DNA of 64,000 nt, from positions 509,624,263-509,688,262 of the forward strand of contig NC_058524.1 of assembly GCF_904849725.1 (NCBI RefSeq), read 5' to 3'. The notes beneath the pieces are model-generated. The model worked only from the letters and a program-made list of their open reading frames with translations, was not told the DNA's origin and made no database searches. The translations under genes and the position numbers were made by a program. This stretch comes from Hordeum vulgare subsp. vulgare. Lineage: Eukaryota > Streptophyta > Magnoliopsida > Poales > Poaceae. How positions within the stretch are numbered: the stretch's first letter is position 1; every line of letters begins with the position of its first letter. Positions 45,205-55,301 of this stretch are shown one piece after another.

Positions 45205-46250
45205 CTGGGCCTCGTCCTTGCGTGTGCCACCAACACCCTTGAACTTGCCGAGCTGAACCGGAAACTCAAGGTTTACGATGAAGAGCTGAGCCGTCTTAAT
45301 AGTCGGCTCGACGAGAAGAAGGGTAAGCGTGATGCATGCCGCTAAGACTCTTGTTGTCCTTAATAGTTTAGGACTGTCTTGCTTTGGTATATGATATCTT
45401 GGTTCTGATTATGGTAGCAACTATGGACGTAGAATTTAGTAAACTCAAGGCCGAATTAGAGAAGTCCAAGCAGGATGCCGCCGCTCATAAGATGGTGGAC
45501 GAACATGCAACCGCCAAGCTAAGCACGCTGTAGGTTGAGAGTAGTAGGCATGAGGCTAGATTGGCCGAGGTCCAGCACGAGTTTCAAGATGCGAGCGCTA
45601 AGAGTGATGCCTTGGAACAAAAATCCAAAGAACATGCGGCTGAGCTATCCAAGCATTCCTCCGAGATCAAATTGGAGCAAGTAGACATGCAGTTTTTCAA
45701 AGAAGCATGCCAAGCCAAGAAGATTGCGGATGGTAAGCCATACTTACAGAATGTGCCTTAGGTGGAAACATGCTTGCCTTTCTTACATACCTATGGATTT
45801 CCTAGGAACCTTTATGGACCTCCCGCGGAGTGCAGCAGACGCAGCCAAGCACTATGCAACCCTAGACGGGGACGCCGAGCAGAAGATTTTCTAGGCACAG
45901 TTTCAGACTCCCGAGCCCAACCCCATTCTCATCTACAAGATTAAACAGCTCATGGAGTTGCACAGGATGGCGGGGCCGGCCATGAGGAAACTCTGCATCT
46001 GGCTCTAGCCTGCCGAGCCTCTTCCAAGCAGTTACCTCGGCTTAGTGCGGAAGCTACACAACGTCGTGGCTCAGGTCGAGGTCCCGAAACGCTCTGGTTG
46101 CATAGAAGGAGCTCAGATGGCTTTTGCGAGGACCATGATGCACCGGCCGTGGGTGAAGCCCAATACGATTGCAACCGCACTTCTGCCTCGTGGAAAGGAG
46201 CACATGTGTCTAGAGCTTTATTCGCGATGGAGGGTGATCGAGCCATAGAA
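45205..46250 (+). pseudogene. remnant of a Tat-type antisense ORF (gypsy-type coiled-coil protein)
   Basis: Three exon-like blocks are visible. Block 1 (about 45230-45321) encodes AELNRKLKVYDEELSRLNSR. Block 2 (45418-45732) is a coiled coil with one stop. Block 3 (45806-46250) contains DAAKHYATLDGDAEQKIF, a stop, then ELHRMAGPAMRKLCIW, a stop, and VRKLHNVVAQVEVPKRSG. Between them lie donor and acceptor sequences (GTAAGC...TATGGTAG; GTAAGC...TTCCTAG). It resembles in type the antisense ORF at 61747-64000. If it is the antisense ORF of a second Tat element, that element lies on the minus strand. It is too decayed to be active. Confidence 0.55.
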
Positions 46251-46796
46251 GGACAGTGTTCCAAAGATGTAATTTATGAGTGAGGGTATTTTCATGTGCC
46301 ATCGAACAATTTATTATTATGATGCTTGCCCAGTGTAATGCACTTTGTATTATTTTGACTCATGTTCAACCATTTAATCTGAAAGTTTCCAGTCGTCGGC
46401 TTCAGCCCCCATGTAGATACTACAAGGGGTGTTTCAACATCCGCATTGTGACCTTTAGCCGATATATCGGTGCTCGGAGGCGGCACTGTGTGAAGGAAAC
46501 GAGGCAATCAGACTATGCAACTTTTGTGCTTTCACTAAGCCTTAGGAGCTTCAATTCAGGGGCTGGTTACTATCCCCAATTTTTGTGGTAGTCAGATAAA
46601 TTAGATTTTGAAATAATTACCACAAGGTTTGCAAAGGTACAAACCCCCCATTTGACACGGAATAACCTCCATCGATTTTTTGTACTTATGCTTGGATCAC
46701 ACACCAGTTCTCGCTAATTTTGACAGTCAGTTTTTGGCTTTCTCCACTAAGGTATTTTTAGCCAGGCCAGCTGGGAATACAATTGCAGCGGTTCTC
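46251..46796 (+). other. unassigned flank between the Tat remnant and element D
   Basis: I see no feature. It is probably more of the decayed Tat element. Its right end is cut by the D LTR. Confidence 0.45.
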
Positions 46797-48087
46797 TGAT
46801 ACGTCTCCAACGTATCTATAATTTTTGATGGTTCCATGCTATTATCTTGTCAACTTTGGATGTTTTGTATGCATGAATATGCTATTTTATATCTTTTTTG
46901 GGACTAACCTATTAACTCAGTGCCGCAAGCTTTTCCGCCGCCGCCGCCGCAAGCTTTTCCGCCTATTAACTCACGAAAATACTTTTCCGCTGCCGCAAGC
47001 TTCTGTCTCCGCAAGATCCCATTTCGGGACCGTTCTGGTGCCCTGCCGGAGGGGGGATTTGGACACGGAGGGCTTCTTCATCAACACCATTGCCTCTCCG
47101 ATGATGCGTGAGTAGTTCACCACAGACCTTTGGGTCCATAGCTAGTAGCTAGATGGCTTCTTCTCTCTCTTGGATCTTCAATACAATGTTCTCCATGATC
47201 TTCACGGAGATCTAACCGATGTAACTTTCTTTTGCAGTGTGTTTGTCGAGATCCGATGAATTGTGGATTTATGATCAGATTTTCTATGAATATTATTTGA
47301 GTCTCCTCTGATCTCTTATATGCATGATTTCGTATCCTTGTAATTTTCTTCGAGTTGTGGGTTTCGTTTGGCCAACTTGATCTATAATTCTTGCAATGGG
47401 AGAAGTGCTTTGTTTTGGGTTCATACCGTGTAGTGTCCTCACCTAGTGACAGAAGGGGTAGCGAGGCACGCATCTTCTTGTTGCCATCAAGGGTAAAAAT
47501 ATGTGGTTTATATCATATTGCATGAGTTTATCCCTCTACATCATGTCATCTTGCTTAAAGCGTTACTCTGTTTGTTATGAACTCAATACACTAGATGCAT
47601 GCTGGATATCGGTCGATGTGTGGAGTAATAGTAGTAGATGCAGACAGTATCAGTCTACTTGTCTCGGACGTGACGCCTATATGTATGATCATTGCCTTAG
47701 ATATCATCATGACTTTGCGCGATTCTATCAATTGCTCGACAGTAATTCGTTCACCCACCGTAATACCTGCTATCATGAGAGAAGCCTCTAGTGAACACTA
47801 TGGCCCCCGGGTCTATTTCACATCATATTTTCAGATCTACACTTTTACTTTGTTGCACTTTCCACCTTTAGTTCTCACCTTGCAAATAATTGTGAAGGGA
47901 TTGACAACCCCTTTATAGCATTGGGTGCAAATTTGTTTGTTTTTGCGCAGGTACATTGGTGCCTCATCTTGATCCTCCTACTGGATCGATACCTTGCATC
48001 TTAAACTGAGGTTAATACTTATCGCTACTGTGCTGCATCACCCTTTCCTCTTCAAGGGAAAAACCAACGCAAGCTCAAGAGGTAGCA
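46797..48087 (+). repeat. 5' LTR of element D (1291 bp), with a repaired deletion
   Basis: It runs TGATACGTCTCC...GAGGTAGCA. Compared with the F LTR it lacks about 220 bp, including the GC-rich stem-loop and the TATAAAT region. The gap is filled at 46919-46985 by local copies of flanking sequence: GCCGCAAGCTT three times and a second CCTATTAACTCA. Confidence 0.85.
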
Positions 48088-48094
48088 AGAAGAA

Positions 48095-48236
48095 TTTCTG
48101 GCGCCGTTGCCGGGGAGGATCAAGTCAGGAATAGTCTCCCGTCAACGTGCCAATTTCTAGCGCCGTTGCCGATGAGGAGGATCAAATCAAGAATAGTCTC
48201 CCGTCAACGTGCCAATTTCTAGCACCGTTGATGGGG
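48095..48236 (+). repeat. triplicated primer-site/leader repeat
   Basis: The true primer site TGGCGCCGTTGCCGGGGA (48099-48116, tRNA-Asp type) is followed by two further copies of the unit, starting at 48154 and 48216 (spacing 59 and 62 bp). Each has TTTCTAGC(G/A)CCGTTG and, between them, AATAGTCTCCCGTCAACGTG. Only the first keeps an intact primer site; the others read TAGCGCC and TAGCACC. Confidence 0.88.
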
Positions 48237-48445
48237 AGTATCCATAGTGAAGCTTATCCAAGTAACTATCGCAAACTCATCTCTTGCATTTACATTATTT
48301 GCCTTTTGCCTCTCGTTTTCCTCTCCCCCACTTTTGAAAAAACAAAATATACAAAAATATTTGCCTTTTTAGTTTGCCTTTCCTTTGCTTGTGTGCTATG
48401 TGCCTTCAATATGCTTGCATCTTCACTTGCTGAAAATCTATTGAT

Positions 48446-49195
48446 ATGGATCGTCATCCACTTGCTAATCTCTTTAAGAGATCCAATTATGTTGAACCAA
48501 TTGCTAGTGAGTTGAGTGCACTTGACTATCTTTATTAAGTTTTGCTTGAGATACGTGAATCTGAAAATTGTGGTGAAGAAATTTATGAAGTGATTCACGA
48601 GGGCTCCTTGAATGAAAAGCATGATTGCAATGGTTTCACTATGAATTCTATTAATGTCAATCATGCTAAAAATATGCAAAACCCTAAGCTTGGGGATGCT
48701 AGTTATGCTATGTCCACTACTTGTTGCAATGATCATGATTGGGGTAATGATTTTTCTTATGATCTTGAAAATTTGTTTAAGTGTCATGATGACTATGATA
48801 TTTGCAATATTATTGAAAGTGGGTTTGGAGAAGTCATGACTTTGGTTGATGATAATCCCACTATTTTTGAAGAGCGTCAACTTTGCATGCATGTGGATCA
48901 TGAAAAGAATATCCTATGTGATATCTATATTGTTGAATTTGAATATTATCCCACATGTAATTATTATGAGAGAGGAACATATGCTTTTACATATTGCAAT
49001 AATATCAAGCTTCCTCTCTATGTGTTCAACGTTTTGAAGTTATGCTTGTTTTGCCTTCCTATGCTAGTTAATTCTTGTTCCCATAAATTCTTTGCTCATA
49101 GAATGCCTATGCATAGGAAGTATGTTAGACTCAGCTGTGATTTTCACATGCTTTATGATGCTCTCGTTCTGCTTCAATTCTTGTCTTTTATGTGA
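48446..49195 (+). pseudogene. unknown Cys-rich ORF in the gag position of element D, one internal stop
   Basis: The ATG at 48446 follows a leader homologous to that of element F up to the start codon, where F begins gag and D begins this frame. A TAA interrupts it at 48536-48538 and the frame then stays open to TGA at 49193-49195, about 249 codons in all. The protein is acidic in the middle and rich in Cys and His (TTCCNDHDW, FKCHDDYDICN, ERQLCMHVDHEKN). A hydrophobic stretch (LYVFNVLKLCLFCLPML, residues ~189-206) could span a membrane. I recognise no family. Codon use looks protein-like. A packaging, regulatory or passenger role are all possible. Confidence 0.6.
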
Positions 49196-49217
49196 GCATC
49201 ATTGAATTATCAATGCC

Positions 49218-49263
49218 TAGCTAAGGGCGTTAAACGATAGCGCTTGTTGGGAGGCAACCCAAT
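49218..49263 (+). other. short hairpin motif after the unknown ORF
   Basis: GGGCGTTAAACGATAGCGC is followed by TTGGG-AGGCAA-CCCAA, a 5-bp stem. It lies about 20 bp after the ORF stop and looks like a conserved untranslated motif. Confidence 0.45.
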
Positions 49264-49805
49264 GAATTTATCTTTGCTTTTTGCTTTATCATTTGTTGTG
49301 TCGTCATAATTCTGTTATGATTGTGTTCTTTTATGTTTATTTTTGTGTTTGTGCTAAGAAGAACCTTTATGATCAGTTTTGGTGATGGTTGTTTGATCGT
49401 GTTGAAAAACACATAAACTTTGCGCTCACGAAATTATTTTTAATTCCTATCCAGAAATAGATTTTTAGTTGATTCTTTTTTCTTCTGGTTTATATGCAAG
49501 TTTCCATAATTGTCATAATTTGTCAGAAGTTTTGGGATACCAGAAGTATACGAAGTATACAGAGATCTACAGACTGGTCTGTTTTTGACAGATTTTGTTT
49601 TTGTTGTGTTGATTGCTTATTTTGATCAAACTATGGATAGTATCGGGGGGTACTAGCCATGGAAAAGTGAGAATACAGTAATATAACATCAATCTAAATA
49701 GAAATCAAGATTACTACAGTACCTAAAAGAGTTGGTGGTTTGTTTTCTTATACTAATGATATCACGAGTTTCTGTTTTAGTTTTGTGTTGTGAAGTTTTC
49801 AAGTT

Positions 49806-50150
49806 TTGGGTGATGTTCTCATGGACAATGGGATAAAGAGTGGAAAGAGCTTAATCTTGGGGATTACCAAGGCATCCCAAGCCAAATTCAAGGACACCAA
49901 AAAGCCTAAGCTTGGGGATGCCCCGGGAAGGCATCCCCTCTTTCGTCTTCAATCCATCGGTAACGTTACTTTGAGCCATATTTTTATTCACCACATGATA
50001 TGTGTTTTTCTTGGAGCGTCGTGTATTATAGGAGTATTTTATTTTTGTTTTGTCGCAATCATCCTTGCTGCACACCTTTTGAGAGGGACATGCACTCATC
50101 GTGAATTTTCTAGAATACTCATTGAACTTCGCTTATATCTTTTGAGTTAG
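49806..50150 (+). other. 114-codon open frame with a hydrophobic segment, doubtful gene
   Basis: It overlaps two hairpins. It has one strongly hydrophobic stretch (GVFYFCFVAIILAAHLL, about residues 76-92). It could be an env-like remnant or chance. No homology is recognised. Confidence 0.25.
49856..49938 (+). promoter_or_regulatory. two hairpins built on internal polypurine-tract motifs
   Basis: CTTGGGGAT (49856-49864) pairs with ATCCCAAG (49874-49881) with one bulge. GGGGATGCC (49914-49922) pairs perfectly with GGCATCCCC (49930-49938). Both left arms contain (A/T)TCTTGGGGA or AAGCTTGGGGATG, the motif preceding the 3' LTR at 51933. Confidence 0.6.
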
Positions 50151-50300
50151 GCAATTTAGCTCGCATGTGCTTCACTTATATCTTTTGAGCTAGATAACTT
50201 TGCTCCAGTGCTTCACTTAGATATATTTAGAGCACACCGGAGTCATATTTTGAAGAAATAAAAGCTCCCGATCTTCACTTATATCTTTTTGAGAGTGCTC
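50127..50300 (+). repeat. degenerate CTTCACTTATATCTTTTGAG repeats
   Basis: Four imperfect copies start near 50129, 50171, 50212 and 50270, separated by 40-60 bp. Confidence 0.6.
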
Positions 50301-51912
50301 TCTCTCAGTAACTTGGTAATTGGCTTGTGATATGAAAGTAGTCCTAAAGATGATAGGCATCCAAAGAGGATATAATAAAAACTTCCATATTCAAGTGCAT
50401 TGATTAGTAAGAGAAGTTTGATTCCTAACAATTAAGTTTTGAGATATGGATTTGGTAATATTAGAGTTATGTTAGTAGGGTGTTGTGAATCTAGAAATAC
50501 TTGTGTTGAAGTTAGTGATTCCCGTAGCATGCATCTATGGTGAACTGTTATGTTAGGAAGTCGGAGCATAATTGATTTATTCATTGTCATCCTTTGTGTG
50601 GCGGTCGGGATCATGCGATGGTTAACACCTACCAACCCTTCCCCTAGGAGTATGTGTTTAGCACTTTGTTTCGATTACTAATAAAACTTTCGGAATAAGT
50701 ATATGAGTTCTTCATGACTAATGTGAGTCCATGGTATAGATGCAGTTTCACCTTCCACCACTGCTAGCCTCTCTAGTACCGCACAACTTTCGCAGGTGCA
50801 CAAACCCACCATATACCTTCCTCAAAACAGCCACCATACCTACCTATTATGGCATTTTCATAGCCATTCCGAGATATATTGCCTTGCAACTCCCACCGTT
50901 CCGTCTCATGACATGTGCCGTCACTTTCATATTGCCATTGCATGATCGTAAGATAGCTAGCGAGATGTTTCAACGTCATACGCTAAGCTAGATCGATGCA
51001 CATCCCGGTACACTGCCGGAGGCATTTCCTATAGAGTCACCATTGTTCTAAGTATTGAGTTGTGAGTAAATGAAAGTGTTATGATCATCATTTTTAGAGT
51101 ATTGTCCCATGTGAGGAAATAAAAAAAAGAGGCCACACATGCCCACCAAAAATATATATGAAAAGAGGCCAAAGAGCGCAAAAAAAAAGAGAGAGAAAGA
51201 GAGAAGGGACAATGCTACTATCTTTTCCCACAGTTGTGCTTCACAATAGTACCATGTTCTTCATGATAGAGAGTCTCTTGTTTTGACACTTCCATATACT
51301 AGTGGAAATTTTCATTATATAACTTGGCTTGTATATTCCAATGATGGGCTTCCTCAAAATTACCCTAGGTCTTCGTGAGCAAGCAAGTTGGGTGCACACC
51401 CACTAGTTCTTCTTTTGAGCTTTCACACACTTGTAGCTCTAAGTGCATTAGTTGCATGGTAATCCGTACTCATTCACATTGATATCTATTGATGGGAATC
51501 TCCATAGCCCATTGATACGCCGAGTCGATGTGACCATCTCCTCCTTTTTGCCTCACAACCTCCACCACACTCTATTCCACCTATAGTGCTATATCCATGG
51601 CTCACGCTCATGTATTGCGTGAGAGTTGAAAAAGTTTGAGGAAGTAAGAGTGCGAAAACAATTACTTGGCCAATACCGGGGTTGTGCATGATTTAAATTC
51701 GTTGTGTGAGGATGATAGAGCATAGCCAGACTATATGATTTTGTAGGGATAACTTTCTTTGGCCTTGTTATTTCTAAAGTTCATGATTACTTTTCTAATT
51801 TGCTTGAAGTATTATTGTTTTCATGCCAATAGTAAACTATTGATTTGAATCTTACGGATCTATATGTTAGGTAGCATTCGACATAAAAAATTCAGTCTTT
51901 ATCACTTCCCTA
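50301..51912 (+). other. untranslated 3' internal region of element D
   Basis: There is no gene. A purine-rich A/G tract lies at 51118-51212 (AAAAAAAAGAG, then GAGAGAGAAAGAGAGAAGG). Otherwise it is unremarkable. Confidence 0.6.
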
Positions 51913-51947
51913 CTCGAGGACGAGCACGAGTTAAGCTTGGGGATGCT
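51913..51947 (+). promoter_or_regulatory. pre-PPT hairpin and polypurine tract of element D
   Basis: CTCG (51913-51916), loop AGGA, CGAG (51921-51924); CACGAG follows, then TTAAGCTTGGGGATGCT up to the LTR. Confidence 0.7.
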
Positions 51948-52128
51948 TGATACGTCTCCAACGTATCTATAATTTTTCATGGTTCCATGCTATTATCTTG
52001 TCAACTTCGGATGTTTTGTATGCATGAATATGCTATTTTATATCTTTTTTGGGACTAACCTATTAACTCCGTGCCAAGTGCCAGTTTCTATTTTTTCCGT
52101 GTTTTTGACCTTTTTCACAGGGTAATTT
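51948..52128 (+). repeat. truncated 3' LTR of element D
   Basis: TGATACGTCTCC matches 46797 onward, and from GTGCCAAGTGCC it matches the F LTR (reverse of 54750 leftward). It stops near 52128, where minus-strand gag of element F begins. Confidence 0.85.
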
Positions 52129-53067
52129 ATTGTAATTTCCATGAGTATTGCTGTAGGAGTTTCCAAAGTTATTAGAGGGATTACTAGGAAAAGGGCTAGG
52201 AACATAGTTTCCTCTAAAATCATTATTGTTGCCAAAATTATTCCTACCAACAAAATTAACGTCCAAGCTCGCATTGCTACTCTGAATCAAGGAAGACATG
52301 GGCATATCATTAGGATCTAAAGGAGCACCTTTACTAGCAACCAATTTCATTAACTCATCCATCTTAGCACTCAACGAGTTAATTTCTTCTATAGCGTGTA
52401 CCTTTTTACTATTAGGTGACCTTTCAGTGTACCACTGAGAGTAGTTTGTCATGATATTATCTAGGTGTTTTGTGGCTTCTCCTAATGTGATTTCCATGAA
52501 CGTTCCACCAGAGGCGGAATCCAAGATATTCCTAGAAGTGAAATTCAAACCAGCGTAGAAGATTTGTATAATCATCCACAGACTCAAGCCATGAGCGGGA
52601 CAATTTCTAATCATCAATTTCATTCTCTTCCAAGATTGTGCAACATGTTCATGATCAAGTTGCTTAAAATTCATGATATCATTATGGAGAGAGATAATCT
52701 TAGCCGGCGGAAAATACTTGGATATATAAGCATCTTTGCACTTGTTCCAAGAATCAATACTATTTTTGGGCAAAGATGAAAACCAAGTTTTTGCTCGATC
52801 TCGCAACAAGAACGGAAAAAGCTTCAATTTAATCACATCATTATCCAAATATTTCTTCTTTGTCATATCGCAAAGCTCAATGAAGTTATTAAGATGGGAT
52901 GCGACATCTTCACTAGGAAGGCCGGAGAATTTCTGTTTCATAACAAGATTCAGCAAAGCAGCATTGATTTCCTATTATTCCGCACTAGTGGCGGGAGTAA
53001 TAGGAGTACTAATAAAATAATTATTATTAGTATACGAGAAGTCACAAAGTTTGGTGTTTTCAGTCAT
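52063..53067 (-). pseudogene. gag: gag of element F, two early stops, 3' end fused to LTR
   Basis: The ATG at 53065-53067 begins MTENTKLCDFSY. Tandem TAA-TAG stops lie at 52972-52977. The frame then stays open for 297 codons with a Retrotrans_gag capsid: LFPFLLRDRAKTWF, KYFPPAK, QSWKRMKLM, IFYAGL. An Asn/Gly-rich tail follows (NNFGNNNDFRGNY, NPSNNFGNSYSN). The last ~20 codons left of about 52128 are LTR sequence read in reverse, so the C-terminus is a junction artefact. No zinc knuckle remains. Confidence 0.85.
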
Positions 53068-53257
53068 GGTGACTTCAGCAAGCAAACAAACACACAAGCG
53101 AACAAAAAGCAAGCGAGAGAAAAGGGCGAACGAAAAAGGCAAATATTTTTATAAATTTTTGATTTTTAGAAGTGGGAGAGAGGAAAATGAGAGGCAAAAA
53201 AGTAAATGCAAGAGATGAGTTTGCGACACTTACTTGGATGAGCTTCACCTAGAATAA

Positions 53258-53328
53258 TCCCCGGTGCCAGAAATTGACACGTTGACGGGAGACTATTATT
53301 GACTTGATCCTCCCTGGCAACGGCGCCA
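53258..53328 (-). promoter_or_regulatory. primer binding site (tRNA-Asp type) with a second degenerate unit
   Basis: The minus strand reads TGGCGCCGTTGCCAGGGA at 53311-53328, then a second unit around 53270 (TGGCACCGGGGA). Two units here against three in element D. Confidence 0.82.
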
Positions 53329-53339
53329 TAAATTCTTCT

Positions 53340-54850
53340 TGCTACCTCTTGAGCTTGAGTTGGTTTTTCCCTTGAAGAGGAAATGGTGATGCAGCACAGT
53401 AGCAGTAAGTATTTCCCTCAGTTTTGAGAACCAAGGTCTCAATCCAGTAGGAGAATCAAGCCAAGTGTCCAGAGTACCTGCGCAAACACAAACAAGCTTG
53501 CACCCAACGCTATAAAGGGGTTGTCAATCCATTCAAGATTGATTTCAAAGTGACATCAGAAGGTGGAAAGTGCAACAAAGTAAAAGTGTAAGGCTGAAAA
53601 TATGGTGTGAATTAGACCCGGGGGCCATAGTGTTCACTAGAGGCTTCTCTCAAAATAGCAAATATTACGGTGGGTGAACGAATTACTATCGAGCAATTGA
53701 TAGAACCGCACAAAGTCATGGCGATATCTAAGGCAATGATCATACATATAGGCATCACGTCCGATACAGGTAGACCGATACTTTCCGCATCTACTACTAT
53801 TACTCCACACAACGACAGCTATCCAGCATGCATCTAGTGTATTGAGTTCATGACGAACAGAGTAACGCCTTAAGCAAGATGACATGATGTAGATGGATAA
53901 ATTCATGCAATAGATATAAACCCCATCTTTTTACCCTTGATGGCAACAACACGATGCGTGCCTCGCTACCCCTTCTGTCACTGGGTGAGGTCATCGCACG
54001 GGATGAACCCAAAACCAAGCACTTCTCCCATTGCAAGAATCATAGATCAAGTTGGTCAAAAGAAACCCACAACTCGAAGAGAATTACAAGGATATGAAAT
54101 CATGCATATAAGAGATCACAAGAAACTAAAATAAGATTCATAGATAATCCGATCATAAATCCACAATTCATCGGATCTCGACAAGCACACCACAAAAGAA
54201 GATTACATCGGATAGATCTCCATGAAGATCATGGAGAACTTTGTATTGAAGATCCAAGAGAGAGAAGAAGCCATCTAACTACAAGCTATGGACCCAAAGG
54301 TCTATGGTGAACTACTCACGCATTATCGGAGAGGCAATGGTGTTGATCAAGAAGCCCTCCGTATCCGAATCCCCCCTCTGGCAAGGCACCAGAACTTGCC
54401 CCAGATGGGATCTTGCGAAGACAGAAGCTTGCAGCGGCGGAGAAGTATTTTCGTGCATCTCTCGCGCAGTTTTGGATTTTTCGAGAATTTATAGGCGGAA
54501 GAGGTAGGGCAGACGAGCCACCGGTGGCCCACAAGCCTGCTAGGCGCGGGCCCCCTGGCCGCGCCTAGGGGGCTTGTGGCCTCCCCTGGTGGCCTCTGCC
54601 TTAGTTCTCACGTCCCATGCGTATCTTCTGTTTCGGAACAAATCTTTTCAGAAATTTTATTTTGTTTGGACACCGTTTAAAATTCTCCTCTGAAAAGGGC
54701 CAAAAACACGGAAAAAACAGGAACTGGCACTTGGCACTGAGTTAGTAAGTTAGTCCCAAAAAAGATATAAAATGCATACAAAACATCCATAGTTTGACAA
54801 GATAATAGCATGGAACCATCAAAAATTATAGATACGTTGGAGACGTACCA
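53340..54850 (-). repeat. 5' LTR of element F (1511 bp)
   Basis: On the minus strand it runs TGGTACGTCTCC (one change from TGATACG) to GAGGTAGCA. It contains the GC-rich stem-loop at 54517-54593 and, 3' of it, a TATA-like CCTATAAATTC (about 54487-54497). Confidence 0.9.
54517..54593 (-). other. GC-rich stem-loop module, copy 7
   Basis: Outer GCCACC (54517-54522) pairs with GGTGGC (54588-54593); CCACAAGCC with GGCTTGTGG; inner TAGGCGCGG with CCGCGCCTA. All three tiers pair perfectly. Confidence 0.85.
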
Positions 54851-55301
54851 CTCGCGAGGCGTCATCTCCGTCATCTCCGCAAGTTGCTGCCATCGAGCCT
54901 GTGAACCTCTCCGGAGCCCGATCCACTCGGCATCAGATCACTTTGATGTTCATTCCAAGTGCGAGAGATGCCACCCAGTAGAGGAGGTCTTCATGGCGGG
55001 TTATGCGGAGAGCCCGTCTGGTTTCAGTCGTGGCTAACACATGGTCGGCGGACCATCGACTGGACGCGGCTGTCGTTGTCCTCCAACTTCGAGTCAGCGT
55101 CAGCGATAACTCTTCTCGTGTGGATGACATGACAACATCGAGGTATATCATACTCCGGTACGAAATGTTGCAGCCTCCTCTAAGATAGTAGATTCTATCC
55201 AACCGTCACACTTAGAGGCTGGTAGAGGTTTAGAGAAGATTCACACTTTGCTTCAAGCAGCGCAATAATAAAACTCAGCTGTATCGCAGTCGCTCAATAG
55301 G
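54851..55301 (+). other. decayed start of the Tat gag region
   Basis: No continuous frame is visible. CGGCTGTCG and CTCGTGTGGATGACATGAC fragments are compatible with the Tat gag N-terminal part. No primer site or LTR lies to the left. Confidence 0.4.

Larger units (their letters stand above)
46797..52128 (+). mobile_element. element D, Athila-like LTR family with a non-gag first ORF; 3' LTR truncated
   Basis: 5' LTR 46797-48087, tRNA-Asp primer site, triplicated leader, an unknown ORF (48446-49195), a long untranslated region with hairpins, PPT at 51931-51947, and only the first ~180 bp of the 3' LTR before the sequence switches to inverted element F. No gag, protease or pol is present, so it is non-autonomous. 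The left flank (TTCTC) and the flank right of F (CTCGC) do not match as a target duplication. Confidence 0.82.
52129..54850 (-). mobile_element. element F, inverted 5' part of an Athila-like element (LTR, primer site, gag)
   Basis: On the minus strand: LTR from 54850 to 53340, primer site, leader with two repeat units, and gag from 53067 leftward. It is cut off by the D 3' LTR. The LTR and leader are the same family as D. Protease, pol and 3' LTR are absent. Confidence 0.85.

Noticed and set aside
45205..46250. Host gene with introns
   Set aside because: Several in-frame stops, and the exon types resemble Tat antisense ORFs of grasses, so a transposon remnant is more likely.
48290..48901. 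203-codon minus-strand frame
   Set aside because: Antisense shadow of the D ORF (48446-49195); the + frame has the start position expected after the leader and a better codon pattern.
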